From positions 1-64,000 of the forward strand of contig NZ_SMAJ01000003.1 in NCBI RefSeq assembly GCF_004346225.1: a DNA stretch of 64,000 nucleotides. Reading direction: 5' to 3'. Origin of the DNA: Paralcaligenes ureilyticus. Lineage in GTDB: Bacteria; Pseudomonadota; Gammaproteobacteria; Burkholderiales; Burkholderiaceae_B. The notes under the pieces were generated by a model. The model did no database searches. It was not told the DNA's origin and saw nothing but the letters and a program-made list of their open reading frames with translations. The position numbers and the translations under genes are program-made. Below, one piece after another: positions 63,034-64,000 of this stretch. Numbering within the stretch: position 1 is the stretch's first letter; every line of letters starts with the position of its first letter.

Positions 63034-64000
63034 GTGCGTTTGGTTTGGTGGTTACTTTTCTTTGTTGCAGCGACCGTGCCGGTGGCGCAGGCCCAGCAGG
63101 CCGGTTCCGCATCGGCCGATCCCGTCGCCTTGTCCGAACTGAATATTGCGCCCAATCTGCAATTGCACAAGAACCTGAACGAAGACCAGATGTCGGTGTT
63201 TCTGGTCGGCGACAAGGTGGAGTCCGAGCCCAACGGCAAGGTTACGCTGACGGGCGGGGCCGAAGTGCGGCGCATTGATTCGGTGGTCAAGGGCGACGAG
63301 ATCGATTATCAGCGATCCACAGGGCAGGTGCACGTGGTGGGCAACGGCCTAATCATGCGCGATGCGAGCATTGTGCGCGGGCCGTCGCTGGACTACAACG
63401 TCAACAGCAAAACCGGCGAGGTCAATGACCCCAACTTCTGGCTGGGTGCCGGGGGCGGTGCGGGCACGGCGACCCATGCCGATATTTTGAGTCAAAGTAA
63501 AATGCGCCTGACCAAGGCGACGTATTCGGGTTGCCCGTGTCCCGACCCGGCTTGGTATATCAAAGCCACGACGGTGGATCTGGATTCGGCCGCAAACGAA
63601 GGGGTGGCGTATAACGGCGTGCTGTATTTCAAGGGAGCGCCCATACTGGCGTCGCCTTATTTCACGTTTCCCATCAAAAAAGAGCGCAAATCGGGCTTTC
63701 TGATCCCGACCTACGGCACCTCGAGCAATAGCGGCTTTGAGTTCTCCCTGCCGTATTATTTCAACCTGGCGCCTAATTACGATGCCACGCTTACGCCCAA
63801 ATACATGAGCAAGCGGGGTATGCAACTGGGGGGCGAATTTCGCTATCTGGGGGCGGGCTATAACGGACAGGTCACAGGCACCTATTTGCCCAAAGACGCG
63901 CTGACCAGCACGCCGCGCTGGATGTATATTGCGCAGCATAATCAGGTCCTGGGGGGCGGGTTCAGCGCCATGTACGATATCCGGCGCGTGTCTGACGATA
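63034..64000 (+). CDS. lptD: LPS-assembly protein LptD, 5' part
   Basis: Outer-membrane LPS translocon protein, cut by the window end after 322 codons. GTG 63034 starts a signal peptide (VRLVWWLLFFVAATVPVAQA, cleaved near AQA-QQ). An OstA-like jellyroll domain follows (VGDKVESEPNGKVTLTGGAEVRR, DEIDYQRSTGQVHVVGNGLIMRD), which receives LPS from LptA. The beta barrel begins around residue 210 (FTFPIKKERKSGFLIPTYG). C168 and C170 in SGCPCPDP correspond to the N-terminal disulfide cysteines. Only part of the barrel is present. The start codon and weak ribosome binding site leave some doubt about the exact start. Confidence 0.9.
   Translation, partial: MRLVWWLLFFVAATVPVAQAQQAGSASADPVALSELNIAPNLQLHKNLNEDQMSVFLVGDKVESEPNGKVTLTGGAEVRRIDSVVKGDEIDYQRSTGQVHVVGNGLIMRDASIVRGPSLDYNVNSKTGEVNDPNFWLGAGGGAGTATHADILSQSKMRLTKATYSGCPCPDPAWYIKATTVDLDSAANEGVAYNGVLYFKGAPILASPYFTFPIKKERKSGFLIPTYGTSSNSGFEFSLPYYFNLAPNYDATLTPKYMSKRGMQLGGEFRYLGAGYNGQVTGTYLPKDALTSTPRWMYIAQHNQVLGGGFSAMYDIRRVSDD

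Overview
The window looks like chromosome of a betaproteobacterium of the family Alcaligenaceae (Bordetella/Achromobacter/Pusillimonas relatives). The reasons are high GC content, a division and cell-wall (dcw) cluster in which murE and murF are fused into one 930-codon gene, an unbroken mraZ-to-lpxC order followed by a DciA-like gene, an M23 peptidase and secA, and betaproteobacterial 5S rRNA and RNase P RNA. The species cannot be named from sequence alone.

Layout. 1-71 is the 3' end of a 5S rRNA, so an rRNA operon ends here. 338-5435 holds a small membrane protein, a SWIB protein, an M20D amidohydrolase, pyrC and the ABC-F ATPase uup. 5538-5950 is rnpB. 6290-24650 is the dcw cluster (mraZ, rsmH, ftsL, ftsI, murE-murF, mraY, murD, ftsW, murG, murC, ddl, ftsQ, ftsA, ftsZ, lpxC), mostly joined by 4-base overlaps and headed by a clear promoter with MraZ boxes. 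24678-33632 holds dciA-like, M23, secA, a thioesterase, a second M20D enzyme, suhB and mnmC. 33773-35986 encodes a glycoside hydrolase family 31 protein that has lost most catalytic residues. 36170-37957 is a compact ECF sigma / Tat-exported ferritin-like / cytochrome c operon. A phosphoesterase, tRNA-Lys(UUU) and a glnHPQ-type amino-acid transporter follow.

42066-60035 is an accessory catabolic island. It encodes a LysR regulator, a FAD ferredoxin reductase, a Rieske ferredoxin, two terminal Rieske oxygenases (each as a cupin-beta-alpha module), a FAH-family hydrolase, an ornithine-cyclodeaminase-like enzyme, a DapA-family lyase, a SnoaL-like protein, a five-gene branched-chain-type ABC importer and a GntR/FCD regulator. 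The parts suggest uptake of an aromatic acid, ring hydroxylation fed by one shared electron chain, gentisate-type ring cleavage and hydrolysis or aldol cleavage of the product; the substrate is not evident. Two palindrome families in its intergenic regions look like operators. The window ends with a DUF6776-like protein, the murU-amgK cell-wall recycling pair and the 5' part of lptD.

Seven intergenic sites carry short hairpin repeats of one family, mostly as inverted pairs (REP/REPIN-like), with compensatory stem changes. No CRISPR array, insertion sequence, prophage or complete mobile element was seen.
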